NCBI RefSeq assembly: GCF_001431415.1
Contig: NZ_LDJI01000006.1
Span: 62,001-126,000, forward strand
From: Stenotrophomonas humi
GTDB taxonomy: Bacteria > Pseudomonadota > Gammaproteobacteria > Xanthomonadales > Xanthomonadaceae
Direction: 5' to 3'
DNA length: 64,000 nt
The notes under the pieces are model-generated. The model had not been told where the DNA came from. It searched no databases and saw only the letters and a program-made list of their open reading frames with translations. The position numbers and the translations under genes were made by a program. Shown piece after piece: positions 44,337 through 52,583 of this stretch (position 1 is the first letter of the stretch; each line of letters begins with the position of its first letter).

Positions 44337-45119
44337 ATGGCCGTCAAGATCGACAAGAAAATCAAGGGCTACTCCGTCATTACTCCGGACGACAAAGCCC
44401 GCGAAACAGCTGCAGCGGCCAAGGCCGCGCTGACGGTGGCCCCGGTCGAGTCCCCGGCGGACAACATCGTTCACATGCACGAGCGCATCGAGCGCCCGGA
44501 AATGCTGATCGGCAGCACCTACAAGATCAAATCACCGCTGGTGGAGCACGCGTTCTACGTGACCATCAACGACATCGTGCTCAACCAGGACACCGAGCAC
44601 GAGCTGCGTCGCCCGTTCGAGATCTTCATCAATTCCAAGTCGATGGAGCATTTCCAGTGGATCGTGGCGCTGACCCGCATCATGTCCGCCGTGTTCCGCA
44701 AGGGCGGCGACGTCACCTTCATCGTCGATGAAATGAAGGCCGTGTTCGACCCGAAGGGCGGCTACTTCAAGGCCGGTGGCGTGTACATGCCGTCGCTGGT
44801 CGCCGAGCTGGGCTCCATCGTCGAAGACCACATGAAGTCCATCGGCCTGCTGCACGACCCGGAAATGAGCGTGCACCAGCGCGCCCTGATCGCCGAAAAG
44901 CGCAAGCAGTTCGAAGAGCGCTCAAAAAAAAACAGTGAAGTAATCGCAGCGCCGGTTGCTGCACCGGCCGACGACGAAGAGCTGGTAATCATCGACAGCG
45001 CCGACAACGGCAGTTTCCCGGCCAGTGCCACCATGTGCCACAAGTGCAACACCAAGGCGCTGGTGATCATGGACGGCTGCCAGACCTGCTTGAATTGTGG
45101 GTATAGCAAGTGCGGTTGA
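44337..45119 (+). CDS. nrdJb: NrdJb, C-terminal cysteine subunit of the class II ribonucleotide reductase
   Basis: 260 aa. The core SPLVEHAFYVTINDIV ... RRPFEIFINSKSMEHFQWIV ... LTRIMSAVFRKGGDVTFIVD is the TSCPD-type domain found at the C-terminus of one-piece NrdJ enzymes. The tail CHKCN...CQTCLNCGYSKCG has two CxxC pairs (zinc ribbon) and the terminal redox cysteines that re-reduce the NrdJa active site. In Pseudomonas NrdJb is required for activity and sits directly after NrdJa; here it is 1.1 kb away, behind the histone-like gene. ATG 44337. Confidence 0.85.
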   Translation: MAVKIDKKIKGYSVITPDDKARETAAAAKAALTVAPVESPADNIVHMHERIERPEMLIGSTYKIKSPLVEHAFYVTINDIVLNQDTEHELRRPFEIFINSKSMEHFQWIVALTRIMSAVFRKGGDVTFIVDEMKAVFDPKGGYFKAGGVYMPSLVAELGSIVEDHMKSIGLLHDPEMSVHQRALIAEKRKQFEERSKKNSEVIAAPVAAPADDEELVIIDSADNGSFPASATMCHKCNTKALVIMDGCQTCLNCGYSKCG

Positions 45120-45143
45120 TTTGAAAGGACAGGCGGTAAGAGA

Positions 45144-45167
45144 AACCCGGCGAAAGCCGGGTTTTTT
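45144..45167 (+). terminator. Rho-independent terminator of nrdJb
   Basis: AACCCGGC (45144-45151), tetraloop GAAA, GCCGGGTT (45156-45163), T-run to 45167. Textbook form. Confidence 0.9.
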
Positions 45168-45220
45168 CTTGCCCGCTTGTTTGGGCTAGTATCGGGTTTC
45201 TTGAAGCTCACGAGGGTGAT

Positions 45221-46315
45221 ATGGACTTTACCAATAGTCTGGCCGGCTTAAGTGTGAAAGTTGCTCAACAGGCCTCGGCGATCCAAACGGAAGAGGCGAC
45301 AAAGAATGCATTCGTGATGCCCTTCATACATTCAGTTCTTGGGTACGACGTTTTCGATCCTTCTGAAGTGATTCCGGAATATGTGTGTGACGTCGGAACA
45401 AAGAAGGGAGAAAAGATTGACTACGCCATTCTGAAGGGTGGTGAAGTTCAAATCCTCATTGAGTGCAAGAAAATTGGCGAGCCGCTCAGTATCAATCATG
45501 CAAGTCAGTTGTTTAGGTACTTTCATGTGACCAGCGCCAGGGTCGCGATTCTTACCAATGGGCGCTTCTATAGCTTTTTCACTGATCTGGATGCTCCGAA
45601 TAAAATGGATGAGAAGCCATTCATGGAGCTTGATCTACTTGACGTAGATGAGCATGTGATCCCTGAGTTGGTGAAGCTTACAAAGGCCGCGTTTGATGTT
45701 GAATCCATAGTCAATGCGGCAGGTGAACTGAAATACGTGAGCAGAATTAAGAAGCTGCTGACGGGTTTACTCAACAGCCCGGACGAAGACTTCGTAAGGT
45801 TCGTGGCGACGCGCGTATATGACGGAACGATTACTCAGAAGGTCAGGGAGTTGTTCTCTGAGTTGACGCGAAAGGCGGCCGTGCAATTCTTGAATGATCA
45901 GGCCAATGACCGGTTGAAATCAGCGATTGTCGGTCCTGGGAGTGTCGCTGCACCGGCGATTGAGGTGGTTCAATCGACGTTGTCGCAGGCTGAAGATTCG
46001 CTCGAGAAAGTTGTAACAACTGAAGAGGAGCGTGAGGGGTTTATGGTTGTTCGTGCAATTCTGAGATCCGTGGTTGACGTTAAACGGATCGTGATGCGCG
46101 ACAACCAAAGCTACTGCGCCATCCTTCTTGATGACAATAATAGAAAGACCATATGCAGGCTTCATTTTAATAGGGCGCAGAAATACTTGGGACTGCTGGA
46201 TCAATCGAGAGCCGAGTTGAGAATTCCGATTGACGGTGTTGATGATATATATGCCAATTCCGAAGGTTTGATTGAGTCGGTCAAGCTATTTGAGGCGCAG
46301 GGCGCGGCGGTGTAG
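45221..46315 (+). CDS. Stand-alone HsdR_N-type PD-(D/E)xK nuclease-like protein
   Basis: 364 aa. The N-terminal half matches the restriction-endonuclease fold of type I HsdR proteins: Glu24/25 in TEEATKNAFVMPFI, Asp67 in KGEKIDYAIL, ECK at 81-83 (IECKKIGEPL) and a QxxxY motif, Gln96-Tyr100 (HASQLFRYF), as in RecB-like nucleases. There is no helicase domain, and no HsdM or HsdS neighbour. The C-terminal 150 residues are of unknown fold (DDNNRKTICRLHFN looks like a small beta domain). DNA here is visibly more AT-rich than the housekeeping genes, suggesting transfer. Possible defence nuclease; activity unproven. Confidence 0.75.
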   Translation: MDFTNSLAGLSVKVAQQASAIQTEEATKNAFVMPFIHSVLGYDVFDPSEVIPEYVCDVGTKKGEKIDYAILKGGEVQILIECKKIGEPLSINHASQLFRYFHVTSARVAILTNGRFYSFFTDLDAPNKMDEKPFMELDLLDVDEHVIPELVKLTKAAFDVESIVNAAGELKYVSRIKKLLTGLLNSPDEDFVRFVATRVYDGTITQKVRELFSELTRKAAVQFLNDQANDRLKSAIVGPGSVAAPAIEVVQSTLSQAEDSLEKVVTTEEEREGFMVVRAILRSVVDVKRIVMRDNQSYCAILLDDNNRKTICRLHFNRAQKYLGLLDQSRAELRIPIDGVDDIYANSEGLIESVKLFEAQGAAV

Positions 46316-46363
46316 TCCCTGTTGTGGTCCAGAAAGGATGGTGATGGAGAGCGGTTGGAATGA

Positions 46364-46390
46364 GGTCAGATTCGGTTATCCGCCCTGACC
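46364..46390. repeat. GGTCAGA-type hairpin, copy 1
   Basis: GGTCAG ... CTGACC around an ATTCGGTTATCCGCC loop, 48 bases after the nuclease-like gene. First of the hairpin family that recurs to 56.9 kb. Confidence 0.6.
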
Positions 46391-46503
46391 TTATTCTTGA
46401 GGGGAAGTAGCGCACAGAGATCAGGCTTAATTTTTGAGCTCTTGCGAAACTCCACTCTGCGCCGTTCTCTCGTTCTTTGTTAATTAATGAGGCTGGAGGG
46501 GGT

Positions 46504-47184
46504 GTGTCGAATAAGGTGTCTTTATCTAACGCGCAGATATTGGCATGGGGGTCTGTGTTGTTGGGTTTTGGGCTTGTTCAAGGTGTCATTTACCTCAAGG
46601 CATATTGGGGGCGCTTTGGTCTGAATCCCTTTCAGTTTGGTGGCGTAAGTGACTTGGCCTTGGTCGGAATGACTGGGGTTGGGGTAACGATTGCAATGAT
46701 GTTCGCGGTCGCTCTAGTCGCCGCCTCTTTAGGAGGATCGCTTAGCAACCATCTGGAGAAGAGAAAGCTCTTGGTCGTTGTCGTAATCGTAGCCCTCGTA
46801 GGGTCACTTGTTGCACTTTTTCTCCTGGTCGACTTTGGGGGGTATCTAGCTGTCGGAGTTGTGGCAACGTGGATCTCGATATGGGGGGCGTATCGTTCGC
46901 CTCGGATCTTGCAGATCATTGGTGATGCAGAATTACTACCTTATGTTGCGTTTTCAATTTTCTACGTTTCTCTTGCGGCTCACTACCTTGGGATGCGTGA
47001 GGCCAATGACGTTGTTATGGGTAAAAGAGGGGCTCTACTCATTGCCCCCTCGCCTGAACTGGAAGGGCATAATCTCGCGGGGAGAATTGGAGACGTCTAT
47101 GTGTTCTTTAATCCTACGGACGGCGGCGTTTCGTTAGTTCAAGCGTCCGATATTGGGCGGTTCACTTTGGGGGTGCATAAGTGA
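46504..47184 (+). CDS. Predicted membrane protein of unknown function
   Basis: 226 aa if started at the GTG 46504, which has GGAGGG just upstream (short spacing); a TTG at 46477 or GTG at 46516 are alternatives. About five TMs: LAWGSVLLGFGLVQGVIYL, MFAVALVAASLGG, KLLVVVVIVALVGSLVALFL, GGYLAVGVVATWISIWG, YVAFSIFYVSLAAHY. They are followed by a soluble C-terminus of 60 residues. No known family. Low G+C like the nuclease gene before it, so both probably arrived together. Confidence 0.6.
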   Translation: MSNKVSLSNAQILAWGSVLLGFGLVQGVIYLKAYWGRFGLNPFQFGGVSDLALVGMTGVGVTIAMMFAVALVAASLGGSLSNHLEKRKLLVVVVIVALVGSLVALFLLVDFGGYLAVGVVATWISIWGAYRSPRILQIIGDAELLPYVAFSIFYVSLAAHYLGMREANDVVMGKRGALLIAPSPELEGHNLAGRIGDVYVFFNPTDGGVSLVQASDIGRFTLGVHK

Positions 47185-47504
47185 GGAAAAGCAGAGGGCA
47201 GAGTCGGGTTTCTGCTCTGACCTTTGCGTTGTTTGCTGTAGAGAATGATGGGCGGAGTCGCGCTTCCGTTTTGGCCTTGAACGCTGTGGCTATTACGATT
47301 TGTCAGGCTTTGCCTCTGCTGAGGCGCGCCGATGGATTTTGAGCGCGAACGAGTGTGAGTTGAAGGGGCGAGGCAAAGGTCAATCCAGCTGCGGCCTTCC
47401 TGCTCTGGTGGCTTACTCGACGTTCTCCTGCCGGTGCCGTAGCGCAGCATCCTGCTGCTGATCGCTATCATTGACGACTTTGGTGGTACTACGGCCAGGA
47501 TGTC
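47185..47504. other. Intergenic region with two family hairpins
   Basis: About 320 bases without a gene. Contains GGGCAGAGTCGGGTTTCTGC-TCTGACCTTT (47196-47226) and GGGCGGAGTCGCGCTTCCGT-TTTGGCC (47250-47277), two copies of the dispersed hairpin, the second degenerate. Confidence 0.6.
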
Positions 47505-47936
47505 ATGAAGAGCGCATTGGTGATGTTGGCGGGAATGGTAGTGGTGGTGGCGTCGGCTGCCGCGCAACTCTCCGGCCCGCAGCGGTTGCGGGCTGCCCGC
47601 CAGGAAACGTTCGAGCGGCTGCGATTTCCGTCGCGCGATGGCGTTGTCCTCACCGGTGCGCAGGTGCGGGTGGTGAAACAGCGGCACGGGCGGTTCGATG
47701 GTATGCAGCAACCGGAGCCGCGCTGGATGGGGCAGGCCGCGGACGATGCATTCTGGTACTGCGTGGGCCCCGGGCCGAGCTGGTATCTGGCCATTCCGGT
47801 TTCAAGGCGCAATGGCTTCCAATGGGATGTCGAATGGGTGGTGCGCCCGCTGGACGAGAGCCGCATGCGTGCCGCGCTGAATGGCGACACCGAAGCATTA
47901 CGGTTGGCCTTTGGCGAGGAAACTGCAGGGGGATGA
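47505..47936 (+). CDS. Small exported protein of unknown function
   Basis: 143 aa. Signal peptide MKSALVMLAGMVVVVASAAA, cleaved before Q. Mature part about 120 residues, with RQETFERLRFPSRDGVVLT and a beta-rich middle (DAFWYCVGPGPSWYLAIPVS). One Cys only. No family recognised. The ATG at 47505 has AGGATGT before it (weak). Stands alone between hairpin repeats. Confidence 0.6.
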   Translation: MKSALVMLAGMVVVVASAAAQLSGPQRLRAARQETFERLRFPSRDGVVLTGAQVRVVKQRHGRFDGMQQPEPRWMGQAADDAFWYCVGPGPSWYLAIPVSRRNGFQWDVEWVVRPLDESRMRAALNGDTEALRLAFGEETAGG

Positions 47937-47961
47937 CCGGCAGTCGAGCACGGACGAAACA

Positions 47962-47994
47962 GGCGTCAGAGTCGAGTTTCCGCTCCGGCCTTTC
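47962..47994. repeat. GGTCAGA-type hairpin copy (degenerate)
   Basis: GGCGTCAGAGTCGAGTTTCC-GCTCCGGCCTTTC after the 47505 gene stop; same layout as the other copies with mismatches in the stem. Confidence 0.5.
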
Positions 47995-48105
47995 GTTTCG
48001 AATGATTCTTGGGCGGTGGGGAAAGCACGACGTCGGACCGTGTTTCAGCCTCCCACTGTTCCCATGAACTGGCTTAGGCTTGAAGCTCCATCGAAAGGAG
48101 TTCAG

Positions 48106-48747
48106 ATGAAGATTCCCGTTGTCGTGCTTCTGGCTGCGTGGGCCTCAGTGGGGTTGGCGGCCGATGGCGGGACGTATCAAGAGCTGGCGGCGATCTACCT
48201 CGCTGACAAAGATCATGGCCCCATCGAAAATCTGGAACGGCCGGGAAGCGTGCGCAGCCATCTTCCCGGCGTAGAGACATTCGATCTGCTTGAAGCGCCC
48301 AGGCGCGAGGGTGCGGGTTGCGTGAGGCAGCGCTGGCATGTGTCTGTGCCTGATGGTCGCCGTGCCGGCCTGCAACCAGTGAGGGTGCATTCCTCAGGCG
48401 AAGTTGCTTTGAGCCAAGGAGCATGCCCCCTAGTCGGCTATGCGGGCATCAATCCGGGGATGTCGTCCATCCAGGCCATCGCGGTACTTGAACGACTACG
48501 CGAGCCGATCGTTCTGTCCACGCGTGTAAGGCTGGCCTGCGCTCAGGAATTCGGCGATCAACAGTGCAATCGTGATCATTCCCTCGCAGAGGTAGTCGGC
48601 GACCTTCGTCCGTGGCAAGTCGGCCGGCAGGGGCAAGAGGTTTATGTCTGGCTGGGAACCCCAGGACAGTTGGTAACAGAGATTCGCTACAACGCGCAGG
48701 GCCCACAGTCCCTTCAAGTGAGCAGGCGAATTCCAGCGCCGTTCTGA
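48106..48747 (+). CDS. Exported protein of unknown function
   Basis: 213 aa. Signal peptide MKIPVVVLLAAWASVGLA. Two pairs of cysteines in the mature part (GCVRQRWHVS and QGACPLVG; LACAQEFGDQQCNRD) suggest disulfides. Start ATG 48106 behind AAAGGAG; the frame is open upstream but that part lacks a start signal. No domain recognised. Followed by two hairpin repeats at 48764 and 48821. Confidence 0.65.
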   Translation: MKIPVVVLLAAWASVGLAADGGTYQELAAIYLADKDHGPIENLERPGSVRSHLPGVETFDLLEAPRREGAGCVRQRWHVSVPDGRRAGLQPVRVHSSGEVALSQGACPLVGYAGINPGMSSIQAIAVLERLREPIVLSTRVRLACAQEFGDQQCNRDHSLAEVVGDLRPWQVGRQGQEVYVWLGTPGQLVTEIRYNAQGPQSLQVSRRIPAPF

Positions 48748-48763
48748 TCTCGGATGAAGCCAA

Positions 48764-48795
48764 GGGTCGGAGTCGGGCTTTCGCTCTGGCCTTTT
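48764..48795 (+). terminator. Hairpin-family copy acting as terminator
   Basis: GGGTCGGAGTCGGGCTTTCG-CTCTGGCCTTTTG right after the 48106 gene. A second, weaker copy follows at 48821-48847. Confidence 0.55.
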
Positions 48796-48890
48796 GCCTT
48801 GTCTGGTGCAGAGGAATATTGGGCGCAGTCGCGTTTCCGCTTTGGCCTGGAACGCTGCAGCTGACGCAGGTCGTCAGGCTTGGCCGCTGC

Positions 48891-49139
48891 TCAGATGCGC
48901 CGGTAGATTCCCAACGTGGACGGGCGCGCGTTGATGGGAATGATCAAGCCGATCATGCCGGTGCCGCTGTCTACGCGCTTGAGCGCAAGGTCGTTGTGTT
49001 GTGTGCAGGACAGTTCGACCTGCCAGGAGCGGCATTCCACGCCGGTCTCGGCAAAGCGGCAGGAGGATGGATTGTCGATGATGAGGGCGGGGCCTTTCGC
49101 TTCGTACGACAGTTCGATGGTGGCTTTCTCGCCAACCAA
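48891..49139 (-). pseudogene. Possible small or frameshifted exported-protein gene
   Basis: 82 codons from a TTG at 49139 (VGEKATIELSYEAKGPALI ... CRFAETGVECRSWQVELSC), composition like a real beta-rich secreted domain with three Cys. The start is poor. In another frame just upstream (to about 49230) lies a signal-like stretch AVLLVAGSGSLASTAGKAS. Joining the two requires one frameshift near 49130. So this may be a broken gene, a sequencing error, or a true small protein. Low confidence. Confidence 0.3.
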
Positions 49140-49176
49140 TAGGCTGACTCAGGGCTTGCCTTCCCCGCAGTGGAGG

Positions 49177-50124
49177 CTAGGGAGCCAGATCCTGCGACGA
49201 GTAGCACGGCACAGGAGAGTCCACGTTGATGGCGTCCTCCCCGCGGAACTCTCTTTCGAACGTTCCCTGCGCCCAACGGTCAGCGCTCTGAATGTCGGAT
49301 GGTGAAAGAATCCCCGTTGTACCGAACGCAGATAGCTGGAGTTCTATGACAGCGCGTTGGACAGGGAGTGCGCGTAACGATGCCAGGCGGGCACCACGCC
49401 ACGTCAGCGCTGGATCGGGCTTTGGCAACCCATCTGTCCACGAGGCATGTCCGGTAGGTGACTGCACGTAGCTGTGCAGCGCTCTCACGGCTACGCGTGG
49501 GTCCGCTCGCTGCAAGGCCTTCTGTGTAAATTCGGGAGCGTGCTGGGAATAGCGTCCGATCTCTGCGGCTCCTGCGGGGATCGGCCCGCTCCCTTGCCAG
49601 GACGATGGTCCCATCAAAAGAGTGCAGGCCTGTGCGTCTGGATCCCCCTTGAGGGCGGCATCGAAGACGGCATTGGAGAACACCCGGGCCAACTGACTCT
49701 TGTCGGATCCCTTGCAGAACGCTTCCAGCCGCTCAACCAGCGATACATTTCTGGAGCTTGCCGTGTCCATGGCGCGAAGGGTTTCCAATGTCTCGTCTGA
49801 AAGATCTTCGAGCCGTTCATCCTCCAACATGGAACGAACCTCGCTAACGGCTTCATGATAGGCAAGACAGTCGGTGGCTTGCTTGAATGTGAGAACGGTA
49901 GAGCCCGAATCGCCGTGGCCTCTCGTTGCCTCCCGATGGCGAGCCGATTCGTTGGGCCGTTGGGATGCGTCACCAGTCCCGGCGCCGCTCAACTGCCCTG
50001 ATTCGTTCGACGTGACTTGCGATGAAGCGGATCGATTCGATTCGCTATCTTGCCCACCCCACAGGTATGCACTGCCTCCAGCGACAAGCAGTAACGCTGT
50101 CAGGATTTTGTACTTGTGCCGCAT
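49177..50124 (-). CDS. Exported or membrane-anchored protein of unknown function
   Basis: 315 aa. N-terminal hydrophobic segment MRHKYKILTALLLVAGGSAYLWGG, then a Ser/Asn/Gln-rich low-complexity linker (25-70) and a helical domain: CLAYHEAVSEVRSMLEDERL, SLVERLEAFCKGSDKSQLAR, AVFDAALKGDPDAQACTLLM resembles a Sel1-like helix pair. No enzyme motif. Start ATG 50124. Single gene flanked by repeats. Confidence 0.65.
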   Translation of the reverse strand: MRHKYKILTALLLVAGGSAYLWGGQDSESNRSASSQVTSNESGQLSGAGTGDASQRPNESARHREATRGHGDSGSTVLTFKQATDCLAYHEAVSEVRSMLEDERLEDLSDETLETLRAMDTASSRNVSLVERLEAFCKGSDKSQLARVFSNAVFDAALKGDPDAQACTLLMGPSSWQGSGPIPAGAAEIGRYSQHAPEFTQKALQRADPRVAVRALHSYVQSPTGHASWTDGLPKPDPALTWRGARLASLRALPVQRAVIELQLSAFGTTGILSPSDIQSADRWAQGTFEREFRGEDAINVDSPVPCYSSQDLAP

Positions 50125-50595
50125 TATTCAATGCCTCCTGCATTCGCGAGCAACAGAACCACTACACGCCAGCCGAAGTTTAGGGAAAAGCAACGGAAAC
50201 AGGGGCATGGTCGATGTTGGATGCTTGACGTCAAAAACAGGCTAAGGGTTGAGCTTCCGCCTCGCTCCCGACAGTGCGCTACGTCGATTGGCGCCGGGTG
50301 CGGGGACGCGAAAGCAGGAGGTAGGGTCGCGCTTCCGCTCTGATCGTTTTTCCTTCCCGTGAGTGAGAGCTTCATCGTCCGCTCGTCGCAGAAACATCAC
50401 CTTCCGTGCTCGCTGGTTACAATCCTGCCCCGACGCGCGCTATTTCGGCGAAGCATCGGGATATCGCGTTGGTGGACAGGGCTGCGAAACAGGGGAGAAG
50501 AGTAGGGTTGCCAATCGACCTTCCTCAATGCGGGATCGTTGTGCGGCCAGCTCTACACGCAGCGAGCGCGCTCCGTATCACCGAGCAGCATATGC
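50125..50595. other. Intergenic region with a hairpin copy and a duplicated promoter-leader
   Basis: About 470 bases. GTAGGGTCGCGCTTCCGCTC-TGATCGTTTTT (50321-50352) is a degenerate family hairpin. The following 50332-50490 is similar to 53570-53727, including GCTGGTTACAATCCTG (50412-50427). In the second place this segment precedes a lipoprotein gene, so here it may be the remains of a lost paralogue. No gene supported. Confidence 0.6.
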
Positions 50596-51138
50596 TCATC
50601 CGTCAGCCAAACTCCAATAGTCGGAACTGTCCTCGTCCATCTTGGCAGTCGCATCAAAGCGTGATGTGCCATCGCCGAGCGAGTAGGTCTTGAACTTTCC
50701 GCTGTCCGGGTACTCGGCGATATCTGCAGGCGGGTTGGTGCCAATGGCGATGTAGCGCAGCTCGGACGCGCCGGTGTTGCGGATCTGGTGCGCGGCTTCA
50801 GGGCCGCCGGCATGGCAGGCAATGAAGTCTCCTTCGCGCAGCGGATGGATATGCTCGCCGAAGCGAAGCTCTCCTGCTCCGGAGACGATGTAGAAGAGTT
50901 CATCGCTCACCCGGTGCGAATGAAAGGGAAACGCACACTTTCCCGGTGCAAGCGCCACCAGGTTGGCGCCCAGTTGTGGGCTGCCAGGAATGCCGGCAAG
51001 CCGGGCCAACAATGGCGCGTGGGTTTCCGCCGCGCGACCGGTGGGCGCATATGGCGCGGGAAGCGGATGAACCTGGACTTCATGGACATTGACGATTGAC
51101 GACACAGTGCAGGCCCGTTGGATGAGAGGGAGGCTCAT
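50596..51138 (-). CDS. Cupin-domain protein
   Basis: 180 aa. Cupin motif 1 FPFHSHRVSDELFYIVSGAG (two His and Glu as metal ligands), followed by GELRFGEHIHPLREGDFIAC, and motif 2 in GGPEAAHQIRNTGASELRYI with the last His. Small cytosolic metal-binding barrel; could be an isomerase, dioxygenase or sensor. ATG 51138 lacks a clear ribosome site; a GTG 11 codons later is an alternative. Divergent from the LysR gene, which probably regulates it. Confidence 0.8.
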   Translation of the reverse strand: MSLPLIQRACTVSSIVNVHEVQVHPLPAPYAPTGRAAETHAPLLARLAGIPGSPQLGANLVALAPGKCAFPFHSHRVSDELFYIVSGAGELRFGEHIHPLREGDFIACHAGGPEAAHQIRNTGASELRYIAIGTNPPADIAEYPDSGKFKTYSLGDGTSRFDATAKMDEDSSDYWSLADG

Positions 51139-51187
51139 GGTGGCGTGAAGTGCAGTCGGTTGAAATTGATAGAATTGGCCAACTTAC

Positions 51188-51203
51188 TGAACACATTTGT
51201 TCA
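51188..51203. promoter_or_regulatory. Palindromic operator candidate between cupin and LysR genes
   Basis: TGAACA (51188-51193), CATT, TGTTCA (51198-51203): perfect 6-4-6 palindrome immediately before the LysR ATG. Position fits LysR autoregulation and control of the divergent cupin gene. Confidence 0.5.
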
Positions 51204-51205
51204 CC

Positions 51206-52102
51206 ATGACCACGCCTCAATGGGATGACCAACGCATCCTGCTGGCTGTGCTGCGGGAAGGGAGCCTGCTGGGGGCCGCGCGGATAATGGGGGTGAGCCA
51301 GCCCACCATTCGGCGTCGCATCGAGGCCCTGGAGGATGCACTGGGTACTGTGCTCTTTACCCGGACTGCGGCAACCGTTGTACCCACGCAATCCGTCCTT
51401 GATCTGCTGCCTCATCTGGAGGCGATGGAGCAGGCAGCAGCTGCCTTCCAGCGCGGCGCCAGCGCGAACGTCAATGAACTTGGCGGGACCGTCCGGATTG
51501 CGGCCAGTGAACTATGGGGCGGGGAGCTGTTACCGCCGTTGCTGCTGTCGTTGCGGACTCGTCATCCCAATCTTCAGCTTGAGCTGGCCGTGTCGAATGA
51601 CGTTGAGAGCCTGATCGATCATCATGCGGACATCGCGATACGGACGGTGAAGCCCGCTCATGACGCGCTGGTTGCACGGCGCCTTGGAAGCTCGACGGTG
51701 GGTTTGTATGCCACGCAGGAGTTTCTTGAGCACCATGGAACACCGTCGAATCTCGAGCAGCTCGCTGATTGGCCACTGATCACGCCCGACAGATCAACGC
51801 GGGATTGGGCCGTACTCGCTCAACTTGGATACCCCCTGTATCAAATCAGGTCGGCGCTCAGGGTCGACAATCATCTGGCACAGCTGGCGGCAATTCGCGC
51901 GGGTCTCGGCATCGGCCCCTGCCACAGTGTCATGGCCCGGCGTCAGAGACTGGTTCGAGTATTGAAAAAGGATTTCGACTTTCGGACGGACGTGTGGATT
52001 GCCATGCCGGAAAGCCTGCGAGGCGTTGCACGGGTGAGCACGGTCTTCCGCTATCTGGGGGACACCATCGCCGAGTTGCTTAGCACTCCGTCGAAGATGT
52101 AG
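51206..52102 (+). CDS. LysR-family transcriptional regulator
   Basis: 298 aa. N-terminal helix-turn-helix LLGAARIMGVSQPTIRRRIE, the expected linker helix, and the periplasmic-binding-like effector domain (GGTVRIAASELWGGELLPPL, SNDVESLIDHHADIAIRTVK, GLGIGPCHSVMARR). Normal LysR length. ATG 51206 is preferred; a TTG three codons upstream is in frame. Divergently transcribed from the cupin gene with 67 bases between, the classic arrangement of a LysR regulator and its target. Confidence 0.9.
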   Translation: MTTPQWDDQRILLAVLREGSLLGAARIMGVSQPTIRRRIEALEDALGTVLFTRTAATVVPTQSVLDLLPHLEAMEQAAAAFQRGASANVNELGGTVRIAASELWGGELLPPLLLSLRTRHPNLQLELAVSNDVESLIDHHADIAIRTVKPAHDALVARRLGSSTVGLYATQEFLEHHGTPSNLEQLADWPLITPDRSTRDWAVLAQLGYPLYQIRSALRVDNHLAQLAAIRAGLGIGPCHSVMARRQRLVRVLKKDFDFRTDVWIAMPESLRGVARVSTVFRYLGDTIAELLSTPSKM

Positions 52103-52135
52103 AGGCAACGCTCTCAGATAGCGAACGTCGAAACT

Positions 52136-52163
52136 GGGGTCAGAGTCGGGCTTCCACCTTTTC
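52136..52163. repeat. GGTCAGA-type hairpin copy, partial
   Basis: GGGGTCAGAGTCGGGCTTCC-ACCTTTTC after the LysR gene; the right half of the stem is mostly lost. Confidence 0.45.
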
Positions 52164-52211
52164 TCCCAGCTGCGCGGGGCACCGATCGTCGTCCCCGCCC
52201 GATAGCAGGGA

Positions 52212-52583
52212 TCAGCGGGAAGCTTCACTGAGGTTTGCAAGTGGAACCCATCCAGACTCCGAGGTGGTGGAGTTTTCGCACCAAACCCAGCCGTTGAGGG
52301 TCTTCATGCCAAGCAGCAGGTCCCCTTCCTGTACGTTCAATTCTCTGGCGGTGTAGTCCTCAAGCGCTCGCGCGGTGTTGCCATCGATGATTTCGATGAT
52401 CTGCGCTGGTACCCAGCCGCTTATTTGCCCTGGCGTGTCACAGAACAGCCAGTTGTCCCAGCCTTCAGGGCCTTCATACGTCTCGCCTACAACAAGCGGC
52501 GCGCCTTTCGCGAAGGAAATTGGCGTGGGGAACTCGCTGGTATGTTCTTGAATGACGAGGTACTGCTTGGCTTCCATTTCCAT
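52212..52583 (-). CDS. Two-SH3-domain protein
   Basis: 123 aa, no signal peptide. Two SH3-like barrels: about 1-65 (QYLVIQEHTSEFPTPISFAK, GWDNWLFCDTPGQISGWVPA, QIIEI) and 68-120 (ARALEDYTARELNVQEGDLL, NGWVWCENSTTSESGWVPLA). Each has the ALYDY-like and GWVP signatures. Such cytosolic bacterial proteins bind peptides; the partner is unknown. ATG 52583, or ATG two codons later. Confidence 0.8.
   Translation of the reverse strand: MEMEAKQYLVIQEHTSEFPTPISFAKGAPLVVGETYEGPEGWDNWLFCDTPGQISGWVPAQIIEIIDGNTARALEDYTARELNVQEGDLLLGMKTLNGWVWCENSTTSESGWVPLANLSEASR

Noticed and set aside
45221..46315. Complete type I restriction-modification system
   Set aside because: Only the HsdR N-terminal nuclease-like domain is present; no helicase, HsdM or HsdS gene follows.
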